Assembly (NCBI GenBank): GCA_003023725.1
Contig: PXYT01000018.1
Coordinates: 1-61,364 of the forward strand
DNA length: 61,364 bases
Direction of reading: 5' to 3'
Source of the DNA: Sulfobacillus benefaciens
GTDB taxonomy: Bacteria; Bacillota; Sulfobacillia; Sulfobacillales; Sulfobacillaceae
Position 1 is the first letter of the stretch. The number at the start of each line of letters is the position of its first letter. A model generated the notes under the pieces. The model worked only from the letters and a program-made list of their open reading frames with translations. It was not told the origin of the DNA and did no database searches. Below are positions 18,092 through 28,414 of the stretch, one piece after another. Made by a program: the position numbers and the translations under genes.

Positions 18092-19209
18092 TATCGGGCC
18101 TCCTTTGCCAGGTGGACAGCCTGTTCAGCGGCGTCGGCCATAACCGAATAGGCCTGGATACCCTCTCGATTTAGCAACGCCACACCTTCTTCTTCGTTGG
18201 TTCCGACAAGGCGCACCACTAACGGCACCGGAATTCCTTCCCCATTTTTTACTTGTAGAATAGCCCGGGCCACATCATCGCACCGCGTGATCCCGCCGAA
18301 GATGTTGACCAGAATAGCTTTGGGTTTCATCGACACCAAAACGCGAAGGGCTTCCGCGGTGGGCTCTACTGACGCGCCGCCCCCCGCATCCAGGAAGTTT
18401 GCAGGTTTTCCCCCAAAATATTCAATGGCGTCAATCGTGGCCATAGCCATGCCTGCGCCATTTGCCATAATGGCGATATCCCCGTCCAATTCCACATAGG
18501 CCAAACCAATCTCGTGCACGCGCTGTTCCAGCTTCGAACCTTCTTCCACCATGGGCAACTCCTTATGGCGGTACAGTGCGCTATCGTCGATATTTAAACG
18601 GGCGTCGGCGGCTACCAAATGACCGTTGACCACGGCCAAGGGATTAATTTCTACGAGTTCGGCGTCTTTTTCACGGTAAATCTGATATAGCCGCACCACC
18701 AGATCAGAAAACTCCTTAAATAAGGAACTCTGCAATCCCAAAGCTTGTGCCATTTCGCGTCCAAAATAGGGCAAAACTCCCACCAGTGGATCGACATAGT
18801 GTTTAATGATTTTGTCATCCGGCACGTCCTCAATTTCCACACCGCCAGATGCCGACGCCATGACCAAGGGACGTTTCGTGTTACGGTCCGTCGTCACAGA
18901 GATATACAATTCTTTTTCGATGGGAAGTTTCTGTTCGGCGTACAATTTCTCGACGCGGTATCCCTTTAAGAACATGCCTAGCATATCCCCTGCCACTTTA
19001 GCCCCTTCTTCGGGGGTGGCGGCAAATCGAATTCCTCCCGCCTTTCCCCGGCCTCCCACCAGCACCTGGGCCTTTAACGCCACAGCTCCCAAATCGGTAA
19101 CCGCTTTAAACGCACTCTGTGGGGAATCGACAAGCCTCCCTGGCGCTATCGGAATGCCGTGTTCAGCTAAAACAGCCTTGGCCATATATTCGTATTGCTT
19201 CAAGCGCAT
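18091..19209 (-). CDS. sucC: Succinyl-CoA synthetase beta subunit
   Basis: The 372-residue ATP-grasp subunit. MRLKQYEYMAKAVLAEHG opens the grasp domain; QVLVGGRGKAGGI, DAELVEINPLAV, ADARLNIDDSA, MANGAGMAMATIDAIEYFGG, LDAGGGASVE and NIFGGITRCDDVA follow in the normal order. I took ATG 19209 because AAGGAG lies just before it and homologues start here; the open frame runs to 19278 without a ribosome site. The gene opens the sucCD operon. Confidence 0.95.
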   Translation of the reverse strand: MRLKQYEYMAKAVLAEHGIPIAPGRLVDSPQSAFKAVTDLGAVALKAQVLVGGRGKAGGIRFAATPEEGAKVAGDMLGMFLKGYRVEKLYAEQKLPIEKELYISVTTDRNTKRPLVMASASGGVEIEDVPDDKIIKHYVDPLVGVLPYFGREMAQALGLQSSLFKEFSDLVVRLYQIYREKDAELVEINPLAVVNGHLVAADARLNIDDSALYRHKELPMVEEGSKLEQRVHEIGLAYVELDGDIAIMANGAGMAMATIDAIEYFGGKPANFLDAGGGASVEPTAEALRVLVSMKPKAILVNIFGGITRCDDVARAILQVKNGEGIPVPLVVRLVGTNEEEGVALLNREGIQAYSVMADAAEQAVHLAKEAR

Positions 19210-20158
19210 CGTCTCCTTCCAGGATTCTTTAATTCTCACTACCTGATCTGGTGGCGTCGACAATTGCCAAAGATGCACAGCGTTTGGTCCGACCTTATTC
19301 TCACTCCGAAGAGTGCAGCCGTGCTCTCTTGGCAGACCGCCGCATCCGGCAAGTCGGCATCCTCATGGCCGGCCTTCAACATCGCCCGCCCACACCGGGA
19401 CACTCGCAAGGCGTCGGTGACTCCATGCGACAGTTACATGATATCCGCAACAGACCCGGGCAGGCTTTGGTTCATCCTTGTTTTTCGAAGAATGCCTGAG
19501 TGTCCCCACCCATTGGCGATACAGGCTCATCATGCTTACAAAAAGTGCACCGGCAACATACCCCGAGTGATTCAGAGTTCTCTACTTGTCTGGACCCACC
19601 CACATCCTTCCTCGCCGCATGCCAGTGCGTCTCACGATTATTAGTAGGACATCTCGCACGGAAACAACATTGAGCAAACACGGAATATCAGACCGCGGCC
19701 CATGGGGGCTGCACCCTTTTATTCGCTATCGTGCCGGAATTCCCGACCTGCATGAATCGGTTCCGGCTTGGCATCTGGCTTTTGTGACAAAGCATCGATC
19801 CGGCACCCCCCGCCAAGCCGAAGGAGATGGGGATGTTTTATTCCCTCACATCCCGATTGTACACTACTCCCCTCCAAGCTATGGAAGTTACCTGTCATGC
19901 TTTGGTTAACACTCGCAAGAAGTGTTGCAAGTCGCCAACAATGAGGTTTCCCCAAGACGGTGCAAGACGTTCATTCCTACCGTTAATGATCCCTTGAAGG
20001 GAATTACAGTTCGGCGGAATAGGAATGGCCGATTCGTCAAAGATCCCGCCATTCCCAAAAAAGACTTTTTATCGACCCGAAAAACATACAGGAGAGAACG
20101 CACTGGTTCCGGCGCCGAATGTTCCGGTATCCGGGCCTCACACGCTCCCTCCTTTTAA
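19210..20158 (-). other. Gene-poor 0.95-kb stretch between sucC and mdh
   Basis: There is no recognisable gene. Several frames of 60-149 codons overlap one another on both strands, including a plus-strand stretch open from about 19586 to 19909, but none has a good ribosome site or family resemblance. The right end contains the ribosome site and short frame described separately (20037-20141). The region is probably decayed sequence plus the sucCD promoter, which I could not place. Confidence 0.4.
20037..20141 (-). CDS. Candidate 34-codon ORF or gene remnant after mdh
   Basis: Directly after the mdh stop the minus strand reads AAAAGGAGGGAGCGT followed by GTG, an ideal ribosome site and start. 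The frame codes for only 34 residues (start MRPGYRNIRRRNQ, end LFWEWRDL). A longer frame in another phase (19906-20103) overlaps it, which is what a frameshifted gene would look like. It may be a small protein or the relic of a third gene of the icd-mdh operon. Confidence 0.3.
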   Translation of the reverse strand: MRPGYRNIRRRNQCVLSCMFFGSIKSLFWEWRDL

Positions 20159-21088
20159 CTAATAATTTAATAAAGACAAGGGTTTCCTGACAGATTCAAC
20201 GGATTTGGCAAACGCCGCCCGCTCGTCGTCCGTAAAGTCCACTTCGAGAACTTTCTCAATTCCGTTTCCGCCCACTATGGCCGGTACACCCACAAAAATG
20301 TCAAATTCACCATATTCTCCGTTAAGATGGCTAATTACGGGAAGCACACGACGTTCATCTTTCACAATAGCCTCAACCATTTCCGCCAGCGACGATGCGG
20401 GTGCATAATACGCCGACACCTTCATTAAGTTGAGAACCTCACCACCGCCTGTCCGCGTTCGCTGCACGATTTCAGCCAGCGTGTCCTGGGACAACAGCCT
20501 TTCCACAGGTATCCCTCCAACTGAAGAGTAGCGAACCAAGGGTACCATGTCGTCTCCATGTCCTCCCATCACGAAGGCGGTGACATCTTTGGGCGACACT
20601 TGCAATGCATCGGCAAGAAAGGTTCGGAACCGTGCAGAATCGAGTACTCCGGCCTGTCCAATCACTCGGTGATAAGGGAACCCGCACGCCTTCTGCGCAA
20701 CGTAAGCCATGACGTCGGCCGGGTTGCTGAGGATGACCAAAATGGCATTCGGCGAAAGTTTGCTGGCCTGGGAAACCGACTGATGCACAATGTCCGCGTT
20801 GATCTTCAGGAGGTCATCCCGACTCATTCCGGGTTTACGCGGCATCCCGGCTGTAACCACGATCACATCGGAATCACGCGTCATTTCATAGTCCGTGGTA
20901 CCAACCACCTTAAAACTAAAACGCTCAATCGGACCAGATTCCCAGATATCCAAAGCCTTGCCGCTCGGCACGTCGGGAATCACGTCCAGCAGCACAATGT
21001 CTCCCATTTGCTTCAGAGCCATCACATGGGCCGTAGTGGCGCCTGTGGCTCCGGCACCGATAATGGTAATCTTGTTTCGTTTAAACAT
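20159..21088 (-). CDS. mdh: Malate dehydrogenase (LDH-like type)
   Basis: A 309-residue NAD-dependent enzyme of the tetrameric LDH-like malate dehydrogenase group. KITIIGAGATGATTAHVMA binds NAD, the active-site loop TAGMPRKPGMSRDDLLKIN carries the arginines that select malate, VLSNPADVMAYVA follows, and the catalytic His is in VMGGHGDDMVPL. It interconverts malate and oxaloacetate. It lies 31 bp after icd, in one TCA operon. Confidence 0.96.
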   Translation of the reverse strand: MFKRNKITIIGAGATGATTAHVMALKQMGDIVLLDVIPDVPSGKALDIWESGPIERFSFKVVGTTDYEMTRDSDVIVVTAGMPRKPGMSRDDLLKINADIVHQSVSQASKLSPNAILVILSNPADVMAYVAQKACGFPYHRVIGQAGVLDSARFRTFLADALQVSPKDVTAFVMGGHGDDMVPLVRYSSVGGIPVERLLSQDTLAEIVQRTRTGGGEVLNLMKVSAYYAPASSLAEMVEAIVKDERRVLPVISHLNGEYGEFDIFVGVPAIVGGNGIEKVLEVDFTDDERAAFAKSVESVRKPLSLLNY

Positions 21089-21119
21089 CTTCCGTCACCC
21101 CTTCTGTAAGTAGCCGATA

Positions 21120-22334
21120 TTACAATCGGCTAATAATGGCATCAGCAAATTCCGAGGTTTTGACTTCTTTTGCCCCATCCAGTTGACGGGCCAAATCATA
21201 CGTGACGATTTTAGCCTGAATGGTTTCCTCCAAGGCCTTGACCATTTGCTGGGCAGCTTCATTCCATCCCAGATGTTCGAGCATCATGACGCCGGACAAA
21301 ATTAAGGAACCCGGGTTTACTTTGTCGAGATTGGAATATTTAGGCGCCGTGCCATGGGTCGCTTCAAACACGGCAATCTCATTGGACATGTTGTTGCCCG
21401 GAGCCATGCCCACGCCGCCGACCTGCGCAGCTAAAGCATCCGATAAGTAATCTCCGTTTAAATTGGGAGTTGCTATCACATCATATTCTTTGGGACGCAA
21501 TAGCACTTGCTGAAACGTAATATCGGCAATGCGGTCCTTAAGCACGATGACATCGTTTGGCTGACGGCCGTCGTATTTGTCCCACAGCACCGCTTCGGTA
21601 ATGACCTGGTCCGGGAATTCTCGCGCAGCCAACTCGTACCCGTAGTCGCGAAATGCACCCTCCGTGAATTTCATAATATTTCCCTTGTGCATCATGGTAA
21701 CGGACCGCCGTTTATGCTGCATCGCATATTGAATCGCACTGCGGATCAGCCGCTCACTGCCTGCACGCGTGATCGGTTTAATGCCGATTCCTGCCGACAA
21801 ATCAATATGTTTATTGGTTTCGCGGTTGATAAACTCGATGATTTTTTTCGCTTCCTCGGAATTCGCGGGCCACTCGATGCCCGCGTAGACATCCTCCGTA
21901 TTTTCCCGGAAAATTACCATATCCACAAACTCCGGATGCAACATAGGAGAAGGCACTCCGGGGATGTAACGCACAGGGCGCACGCAGGCAAACAAATCCA
22001 ATTCCTGGCGCAGCGTCACATTAAGGCTTCGGATACCACCACCTACCGGAGTCGTCAATGGCCCTTTAATACCGACTTTGTATTCCCGAAAAAAATCCAG
22101 AGTTCGTTGCGGTAGCCACTCACCGCTCGAGTTATGAGCCTTTTCTCCAGCCAATACTTCTACCCAGTTGATTCGCCGCTTCCCTTGATAGACGGTATGA
22201 ACAGCAGCATCTATGACCCGTTTGGTGGCACGCCAAATATCCGGTCCTATTCCATCTCCTTCAATGAACGGGATGATGGGATCCGGGGGAACAACAATTT
22301 TACCGTTTTGATAGGTAATCTTATGACCATCCAT
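21120..22334 (-). CDS. icd: Isocitrate dehydrogenase (NADP-dependent)
   Basis: A 404-residue homodimeric enzyme that oxidises isocitrate to 2-oxoglutarate. [16 protein letters not shown] opens the domain. The substrate loop is [20 protein letters not shown], with the serine that Icd kinases phosphorylate in enteric bacteria; [14 protein letters not shown] follows. The segment [19 protein letters not shown] contains the Lys-Tyr pair that marks NADP use. I chose ATG 22334 because homologues start near this point; a longer frame to 22373 exists without a ribosome site. mdh follows. Confidence 0.95.
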   Translation of the reverse strand: MDGHKITYQNGKIVVPPDPIIPFIEGDGIGPDIWRATKRVIDAAVHTVYQGKRRINWVEVLAGEKAHNSSGEWLPQRTLDFFREYKVGIKGPLTTPVGGGIRSLNVTLRQELDLFACVRPVRYIPGVPSPMLHPEFVDMVIFRENTEDVYAGIEWPANSEEAKKIIEFINRETNKHIDLSAGIGIKPITRAGSERLIRSAIQYAMQHKRRSVTMMHKGNIMKFTEGAFRDYGYELAAREFPDQVITEAVLWDKYDGRQPNDVIVLKDRIADITFQQVLLRPKEYDVIATPNLNGDYLSDALAAQVGGVGMAPGNNMSNEIAVFEATHGTAPKYSNLDKVNPGSLILSGVMMLEHLGWNEAAQQMVKALEETIQAKIVTYDLARQLDGAKEVKTSEFADAIISRL

Positions 22335-22454
22335 GACAACGAGCCTCACTTTCCTGCTTAAATGCATCTCCATGATGGCACAACAATGATCAGGCTCTCA
22401 AGCATCGCTTAATATATTTCACAAATCCCACTTTTTCGACAGTTTTACAAAGAG

Positions 22455-22478
22455 CGCCTCAACCTAATGGTTGAGGCG
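22455..22478 (-). terminator. 10-bp perfect hairpin at the end of the zinc-ribbon gene
   Basis: CGCCTCAACC and GGTTGAGGCG are perfect inverted arms around a TAAT loop. The stop codon of the small zinc-ribbon gene overlaps the arm and loop. The T-run is better on the plus strand (TTTT) than on the minus strand, so it may end transcription in either direction between this gene and icd. Confidence 0.55.
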
Positions 22479-22667
22479 TTTTCTCTGTTGTTCCCTCCGA
22501 TTGTGTTTGTCTTTTTCCTGGAAAATGGAGCCGCAAGCATTTTGGTTCGCGCAGATCGTGCAGGACTCTCCCATCAAGAGGCCGATTAAATCCACGCCAC
22601 ATCTGGGACAACGCCCTAATACCCGTGAGAGCGGCAAATGGCAAGACGGGCAAAATCTCCTCCTCAT
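22464..22667 (-). CDS. Small zinc-ribbon protein
   Basis: A 67-residue protein with a clear metal-binding pattern: CPSC at residues 6-9, CPRC at 20-23, then CTIC at 36-39 and a further Cys at 45. Paired CxxC knuckles of this spacing are typical of zinc ribbons in small RNA- or DNA-binding proteins. The tail (KDKHNRREQQRKR) is strongly basic, which supports nucleic-acid contact. An in-frame TAG lies two codons before the ATG, so this is the only start; AGGAA is next to it but is too close to be an ideal ribosome site. The gene ends inside a hairpin upstream of icd. I do not recognise the family. Confidence 0.55.
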   Translation of the reverse strand: MRRRFCPSCHLPLSRVLGRCPRCGVDLIGLLMGESCTICANQNACGSIFQEKDKHNRREQQRKRLNH

Positions 22668-22934
22668 TTCCTATTCTCACCCCCTAGGGATAATCTATGT
22701 CCGCTGGCCGCTATTGCGCCTTCGCAATCCTCAAATTTTCGACCTTTCCGCCCCCTTCTCCCACACGATTCACAGCCGTCGAATCCTCGCTCCGCTACCC
22801 TCCCGGACATGGCTACACATTGGAACCACCCACAATTCAACAGGGTTTGAATTGCTTAAAAGTGGGATGAAGCACCGCTGGGATTTCACGTTATGCAACT
22901 CATGGTCCACATTGTCTACGAACCTACGACGTCT

Positions 22935-24734
22935 TTAAGCCGGCCCCAGACGTGCCACGAATCCTCCTACAATCAGCGCCAGGGCAGTGGACCCTATCCA
23001 GATTAAGAACCCGTCCCGCCACCCTCGCTCTTTGAAAATGACCAGCGTTGAAGCCATACACGGCACAAAAAGAGTCAGGGTAACGGCACCGGTAACAACT
23101 TGGTGAGCAGTCAATCCCAGTTCGTAAAATCCAGCGGCACCAAAATCACGGCGAAGAAAGCCAAGAACAAAGGACTGAGTCGAAGCGGGAGGCAGCCCCA
23201 GCCAGTATTGCAGAAACGGCCCCAACACATGGTCCAATGCAGGCAAAATACCCGTCAAGTCCCCTAATTCGATTAATAACGACCCCACGATAAACAACGG
23301 CCAGGCCTCCCGAAGAAATTCCAACATTTTTGTCCGCGTTTTCCACAGCACGTTGGACCATTTCGGAAACCTAAGGCTGGGTAAATCCAACAATAAGGGA
23401 GTCGGTCGGCCAGGAAGGGTTTTATCCAGAACAGTGCCAATTCCGATAAAGAGCCCAAGGATCGTCAAAGCATAGGTTAGCGCATACTTTGCCCCCAGAC
23501 CCGACAACAGTCCAACAATTATTCCCAGCTGTGCAGAACAGGGAATGGTCCATGCCAGCAATATTGTGGAAATTGTGCGTTCGCGCTGTGTTTCCAAGGC
23601 TCTTGTTGTCAGGGTGGCCATCGTCACACATCCAAATCCGAGAACAAGGGGAATCACGGCCCGTCCGTTCAGTCCGATCAGAAGAAACCACCTATCAAGC
23701 CACGTTGCCAGGCGAGGCAAATATCCTGTGTCTTCCAACACGGCCAACAGCAAATAAAATGCCGTAACAAGAGGCAAGAGCAAGGCAATAATGTACACAA
23801 AACTCGCCGAAATCACCCCGTATTGTCCGATCAGCAGGCGAAACGGCCAGGAATGAGAAGGAATAATGGAGGAGACGAATTCCGTGATCAGTGGCAACAC
23901 CAACCGGGTGACCGACTGTTCCAGCCAGTTCACCACCGTACCTGCCACGACACGGCCAACAAAGTAATATATGGCGCTCATGACAGTAATAGCAGCTAGC
24001 GCCCCCCCTACCGGACTCAACAGAAACTTGTCCAGCCGGGGATAGCGTGCGGGTGAACCGGCAGGTTCGCGCCATACTCTCGAAGCAATATGATCAGCCC
24101 GCATTCGGCGGTCGATATAATGACTCTCACGCATACCTTTTTCCGTTCTATGACCGACTTTCCGGCTTGTCCTCTCATCTTCTTCGTGCCACAGGACCGA
24201 CTGTAAGCCTGTCAAATGCCAGGCTTCAGGAGTTTGCCACTCGTTTTCCGGTGTCTTGGACTCGACTTCAGCATCAATGAACGAACGCAACACGCTCAGA
24301 TTGTAGCCCGTGGCTGCAGATATCCCCACCACAGGAATATTGAGGAGTTCCTCAAACAAGGCGGTATCTATTCCAAATCCCTGTTTTTCCACCTCGTCCA
24401 TCATGTTAACCACCAGCACCACTGGTAATCCGGCATCCAGCAGTTGCAATGTCAAGAACAGATCACGGGACAGGTGGGTTCCGTCAACGACATTGACAAT
24501 CAAATCTGCGTTCTCCAAAGCGTCAACGGTCATCTTCTCTTCATCGGTTAGACGGCTTAATCCATAAACTCCCGGTGTATCGATAATCCGGTCGGCTCCA
24601 TAATCTCCTTCAAATACCTGCACCGTCGTTCCAGGAAAATTGGAGACCTCCACGTAGCGGCCTGTCAGCCGTTGAAAAACAAAAGACTTACCCACGTTGG
24701 GATTCCCTACCAACACAATCCTTCGTCGCAACAT
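22935..24734 (-). CDS. feoB: Ferrous iron transporter FeoB
   Basis: A 599-residue inner-membrane Fe(II) transporter with an N-terminal G domain: P-loop GNPNVGKS near residue 10, PGTTVQ (G2), DTPG (G3) and NMMDE (G4). About eight membrane segments follow a linker. The first gate motif reads GFGCVTMATLTTRALE instead of the usual GCNVPAI form, and the later motif IPCSAQLG replaces the CGA form; VPCMAST is the second gate. The protein is shorter than the typical 700 residues, mainly in the linker. The ATG has a GGAGGG site 8 bases upstream. FeoA is not adjacent but lies 3.7 kb away. Confidence 0.93.
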   Translation of the reverse strand: MLRRRIVLVGNPNVGKSFVFQRLTGRYVEVSNFPGTTVQVFEGDYGADRIIDTPGVYGLSRLTDEEKMTVDALENADLIVNVVDGTHLSRDLFLTLQLLDAGLPVVLVVNMMDEVEKQGFGIDTALFEELLNIPVVGISAATGYNLSVLRSFIDAEVESKTPENEWQTPEAWHLTGLQSVLWHEEDERTSRKVGHRTEKGMRESHYIDRRMRADHIASRVWREPAGSPARYPRLDKFLLSPVGGALAAITVMSAIYYFVGRVVAGTVVNWLEQSVTRLVLPLITEFVSSIIPSHSWPFRLLIGQYGVISASFVYIIALLLPLVTAFYLLLAVLEDTGYLPRLATWLDRWFLLIGLNGRAVIPLVLGFGCVTMATLTTRALETQRERTISTILLAWTIPCSAQLGIIVGLLSGLGAKYALTYALTILGLFIGIGTVLDKTLPGRPTPLLLDLPSLRFPKWSNVLWKTRTKMLEFLREAWPLFIVGSLLIELGDLTGILPALDHVLGPFLQYWLGLPPASTQSFVLGFLRRDFGAAGFYELGLTAHQVVTGAVTLTLFVPCMASTLVIFKERGWRDGFLIWIGSTALALIVGGFVARLGPA

Positions 24735-25023
24735 AGCCCCATCCCTCCCCAGGACAAGCTATGCCTCCAACCGCGACTTAAGAACAAGCGGATCGTTCAC
24801 TTCTGGAAGACAGGACCGGAAAGGAGAACATTCCCTTTTCAGCCCTCCCGCGAGAACCCATTCAAAGCAAAACCGTCGCGGCCCCATTTTGGATTCCGCT
24901 GTCCGTGTTCGGACACAATACTAGACAAACAAATATACAAAAATTATTTTCGCGAGAAACATTGAATTCCCATCATCCGTACTATAATAAGTTGATCATC
25001 AAAGGAACAGGACTGACTCATTC
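24735..25023 (+). promoter_or_regulatory. Divergent feoB / MFS intergenic region with TATAAT box
   Basis: A 289-bp gap between two divergent genes. A plus-strand TATAAT lies at 24983-24988 with TTGAAT at 24962-24967 (15-bp spacer, a little short), serving the MFS gene. A strongly AT-rich segment (24915-24965) could hold the feoB promoter and a Fur-type site, but I cannot identify a clear Fur box. Confidence 0.45.
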
Positions 25024-26262
25024 ATGCAAGCCACGACGTTGCGGCATAATTTGCGGTATTCCCTCTGGCACGGTGCATATTTCACCGCGTCGACCACGAT
25101 AATCACCACGTTCTTTCCGCTCTATTTTATTGACGGGTTGCATGCTAACCCGCAGCAAGTGGGCTTACTCAACGCCTTGCCCGCTCTGGGAGCACTGTTG
25201 GCCTCTCTCGTGCTCGCTGTTCGTTTACCCCAGCTACCCACTGTCCTTCTGGGAACAACCCGGTCTTTTTTGGTCACGCGCCTGTCTTATGCCTTACTGG
25301 CTTTCGCGCCCTTATTAAGCCCGGAACACGCTGCAGAGTTTGCCCTCATCGTCTTTACGTTGTCCAATATCCCCCAAACATGGGGGCTAATGGGCTGGCA
25401 AGCCCTCATTGGACATTTGGTGCCGCCTTTTCTTCGGGAAGGATTTTTCAGTCAACGAAATGTCGTGACGACGGTTGTGGCACTGGGCGCAAGCCTCGTG
25501 ACCGGCATTATCGCCCAGATTTTCTCCCACGGCTCCTTACACATTCTTCAGGTATTTATCCTGCTTGCTATGATACTAGGAATTTTTGAGGTGGCAGCCT
25601 TGGCTCGTCACCATTTGCCAGCACCGTCTGTTATCTCGGGGAAATCCGCGCCATTACCATGGAAATCCATTTTGCATAATCCCGTCTTTCTCCGTTACAC
25701 CCTGTTATCGGCCTTCTTTAATTTTGGTTTGCAAATGGCGTGGCCCTTGTTCAATCTTTATCAAATTGGTCAGGCCCATGCCACCGCGCTCTGGCTCGGC
25801 GTCTTTAGCGTCATGTCCTTGATTAGCCAAGCCGTAAGTTTTCCATGGTGGCGGAAGTTTGCTAGAGAAAAGGGTGGGATGGTCGCCCTGGGATATGCTT
25901 CACTGGGTCTTTCCACCGTGCCTTGGCTCACAGTTCTTTCGAAAAATCTTGTGGTTCTCAGTCTCGTCAATCTGGAATCAGGACTCTTTTTGAGCGGCGT
26001 GACTCTTCTACTGTTCACCGAATTACTGTCGCATGTTCCAGCCCAAACGCGAAGTGAGTATATCGTCGTCTATAACATTGTCATCGGCGCTATAGCCTTC
26101 GTCGCCCCGGAATTCGGCATCTGGGTCCTGTCACACACTACTCTTGCCGAAGCCATGCGCCTATCGGCCTTCTGGCGAGCATTAGGAGGCTCGGCATTCC
26201 TAATGACAGGAATGACTATTCAAAAATCGTGGTTCAAAAGAACTCGCCAACTGACTCGCTGA
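25024..26262 (+). CDS. MFS transporter
   Basis: A 412-residue protein with about 12 hydrophobic segments and the short loops expected of the major facilitator superfamily. The N-terminal half has FFPLYFIDGLHANPQQVGLL, a common start for MFS helix 2, and the second half repeats the pattern from residue 215. No substrate-specific motif can be read. It is a lone plus-strand gene between feoB and the FeS reductase, both on minus. The start ATG lacks a close ribosome site; AAAGGA is 18 bases away. Confidence 0.75.
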   Translation: MQATTLRHNLRYSLWHGAYFTASTTIITTFFPLYFIDGLHANPQQVGLLNALPALGALLASLVLAVRLPQLPTVLLGTTRSFLVTRLSYALLAFAPLLSPEHAAEFALIVFTLSNIPQTWGLMGWQALIGHLVPPFLREGFFSQRNVVTTVVALGASLVTGIIAQIFSHGSLHILQVFILLAMILGIFEVAALARHHLPAPSVISGKSAPLPWKSILHNPVFLRYTLLSAFFNFGLQMAWPLFNLYQIGQAHATALWLGVFSVMSLISQAVSFPWWRKFAREKGGMVALGYASLGLSTVPWLTVLSKNLVVLSLVNLESGLFLSGVTLLLFTELLSHVPAQTRSEYIVVYNIVIGAIAFVAPEFGIWVLSHTTLAEAMRLSAFWRALGGSAFLMTGMTIQKSWFKRTRQLTR

Positions 26263-26332
26263 CACGATCAGAGAACACATCCTGATCAGCGGCAGAAGCA
26301 TAAGAGCAACAGCCGCTGACCGTTTGTCATGC

Positions 26333-28375
26333 TCAGACCTCAGAGGGTGACGGTTTCATATTTAATGGCAATGCCGATTCAGCCAGAACCTCCGAAAAGT
26401 CCCGGATTTGTATATTGTCCTCCTGGCCAAGGGATTGAATTCCATCCTTCATCATCGTCAAACAGAACGGACACGCTGTCGCAATGGTTGTCGCCCCCGT
26501 ATTCACTGCTTGCTGAGCACGGTTCTGGTTAATACGCTGTCCCTGGCGTTCCTCTAGCCACATTCTACCTCCGCCTGCCCCGCAACAAAAACTTCTTTCG
26601 CGTGAGCGTTCCATTTCCGTCAACTCGATGCCAGGAATGGATTGTAAGACATCGCGCGGAGCATCATACATTCCGTTATAACGTCCCAAGTAACAGGAAT
26701 CGTGATAGGTGAGCGTTTCAGCCAACCCTTTAGCCGGAGTCAGCCGACCCTGAGCGACCAATTCTGCCAGAAACTCGGCATGGTGCTTTACCGTATAGCG
26801 CCCTCCGAAATCGGGATATTCATTTTTTATCGTATTGAAACAATGGGGACATGTCGTCAAAATCAGATCGGGGCCGGCGGCATTTAGCGTTTCCACGTTT
26901 TCCGTGGCTAAACTCTGGTATAAGTATTCATTTCCCAATCGCCTGGCGGGATCCCCCGTGCACCGCTCCAAAGAGCCCAGTACACCGACGTCCACCCCTG
27001 CCTGTTTTAACAAACTCACCGTGGCTTCCGCCACTTTTCTGGCCCGATCGTCGAAGGTCGCGGCACACCCCATCCAGTACAAAATCTTCGGATGGTCCCC
27101 CTGGCTCACATCCTTAATTCCCCACTCTTGGGCAAATTGCCGACGGGCATCACCCCCCAGCCCCCAAGGATTACCCTGATTTTCCATGTTGCGAAATGCC
27201 GTTTGAGCCTCCGTGGGCATTTCTCCTTGAGTCAGCACCAAATGGCGGCGCATACCGACGATTTTAACGACATGCTCGTCATAAACGGGGCATACCTCAA
27301 CACAAGCACCACAAGTGGTACAAGCCCACAAATCGTCTTCGGGAATGACACCCCCGGCCAATGGCGTGTCAACCAATTCTTGCTGCTGAATGGTTCTGGC
27401 AGCCGCCGTTTCTTCGAGAGCTGGTCCCACTGCTTCCAAGTGATGGCGAATTGACACAATAATATTTTTCGGAGAAAGACTTTTCCCGGTTTGATTGGCG
27501 GGACAGACAGCCGTGCACCTGCCGCACTGCACGCAGGCATAGGCATCAAGAAGGTCTTTCCATGTCAAATCAGAAATTTGGCCAATACCGTAACTCTCTA
27601 CGGTTTCGTCTTCAAAACTCAGCGAAGGCAGATGTCCTTTGTTCTCGAGGTTACGGAGGTACACATTAAATGGCGCGACAAATAAGTGAAAATGCTTGGA
27701 ATACGGCAAATAGACCAAAAACGTCAACAATCCCAGCGCGTTGACCCAATTGGAAATCTCCAGTCCCATGCGATCTTGGACTGGACCAAAATGGTGAAGC
27801 CAGGAGCCCAGCAGGTTGCCTAATGGCGCGAATACCACTCCTGGCGTGAGGGCCAGTTGAAAACTCTCTATGCTTAGTTGGGCCACCACGATAATCGCAA
27901 TCAACAGGAGAACCAGACCCGCATCCCAGTTGCGCACGAGGCGAGGAGTTTTGGCCACATATCGTTTGTATGCGGCCATGATAACAGCGATAATCACGAA
28001 CACCGCGGTTATGTCAAAGGCGGTATCAATAATACTGCCGAAAATTCCTGTGGGATTAGGAATGACCGGAATCAGACCCCGAAGAAAGAAGATCGCCGTT
28101 TGGATGGAAACGATAAAAAATCCCCAAAACATCATTGCATGCATAATGCCGGAAAACCGTTCCTGAAGCACACGGTGTTGCCCAAAAACTTCACGCCACA
28201 CGCCCTGCCATCTAAGAGACGGGTTGTCCAACCGCTCAACTGGCTGTCCAAGACTCACCAGTTTCCACTTTTCCATAACTAAAAGCCCAAACCACATGAT
28301 AGCTAACACGACAACAGTAATAAAAGCCAGGTAGTTTATTGACAAAATAACCCCCCCTAACGCCTGGGTACTCAT
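26333..28375 (-). CDS. Membrane FeS protein, probable EtfAB:menaquinone oxidoreductase (FadF/HdrD-like)
   Basis: A 680-residue fusion. The N-terminal third has about six membrane helices of the NarI/DUF224 type. Two 4Fe4S sites follow ([18 protein letters not shown] and [16 protein letters not shown], near residues 280 and 350). Two CCG/heterodisulfide-reductase-like domains come last: [12 protein letters not shown] with TCPHC, and [11 protein letters not shown] with ACPFC. This layout matches FadF/YwjF and EMO proteins that pass electrons from EtfAB to quinone; the job is inferred from family and from etfAB and men genes in the window. ATG 28375 is chosen; a TTG at 28414 directly after the feoA stop is the alternative. 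Neither has a clear ribosome site. Confidence 0.82.
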   Translation of the reverse strand: MSTQALGGVILSINYLAFITVVVLAIMWFGLLVMEKWKLVSLGQPVERLDNPSLRWQGVWREVFGQHRVLQERFSGIMHAMMFWGFFIVSIQTAIFFLRGLIPVIPNPTGIFGSIIDTAFDITAVFVIIAVIMAAYKRYVAKTPRLVRNWDAGLVLLLIAIIVVAQLSIESFQLALTPGVVFAPLGNLLGSWLHHFGPVQDRMGLEISNWVNALGLLTFLVYLPYSKHFHLFVAPFNVYLRNLENKGHLPSLSFEDETVESYGIGQISDLTWKDLLDAYACVQCGRCTAVCPANQTGKSLSPKNIIVSIRHHLEAVGPALEETAAARTIQQQELVDTPLAGGVIPEDDLWACTTCGACVEVCPVYDEHVVKIVGMRRHLVLTQGEMPTEAQTAFRNMENQGNPWGLGGDARRQFAQEWGIKDVSQGDHPKILYWMGCAATFDDRARKVAEATVSLLKQAGVDVGVLGSLERCTGDPARRLGNEYLYQSLATENVETLNAAGPDLILTTCPHCFNTIKNEYPDFGGRYTVKHHAEFLAELVAQGRLTPAKGLAETLTYHDSCYLGRYNGMYDAPRDVLQSIPGIELTEMERSRERSFCCGAGGGRMWLEERQGQRINQNRAQQAVNTGATTIATACPFCLTMMKDGIQSLGQEDNIQIRDFSEVLAESALPLNMKPSPSEV

Positions 28376-28414
28376 AGGGTATTTTACCACGATATCAAAT
28401 ATTGTTGTATACAA

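Noticed and set aside
21507-22115. 202-codon plus-strand frame
   Set aside because: It is the mirror of icd, which has all family motifs.
22455-22478. Operator rather than terminator
   Set aside because: The hairpin overlaps the stop codon and carries a T-run on one side, which fits a terminator better.
22471-22938. 155-codon plus-strand frame
   Set aside because: Covers the zinc-ribbon gene and the adjacent spacer in antisense; composition is low-quality and no ribosome site is seen.
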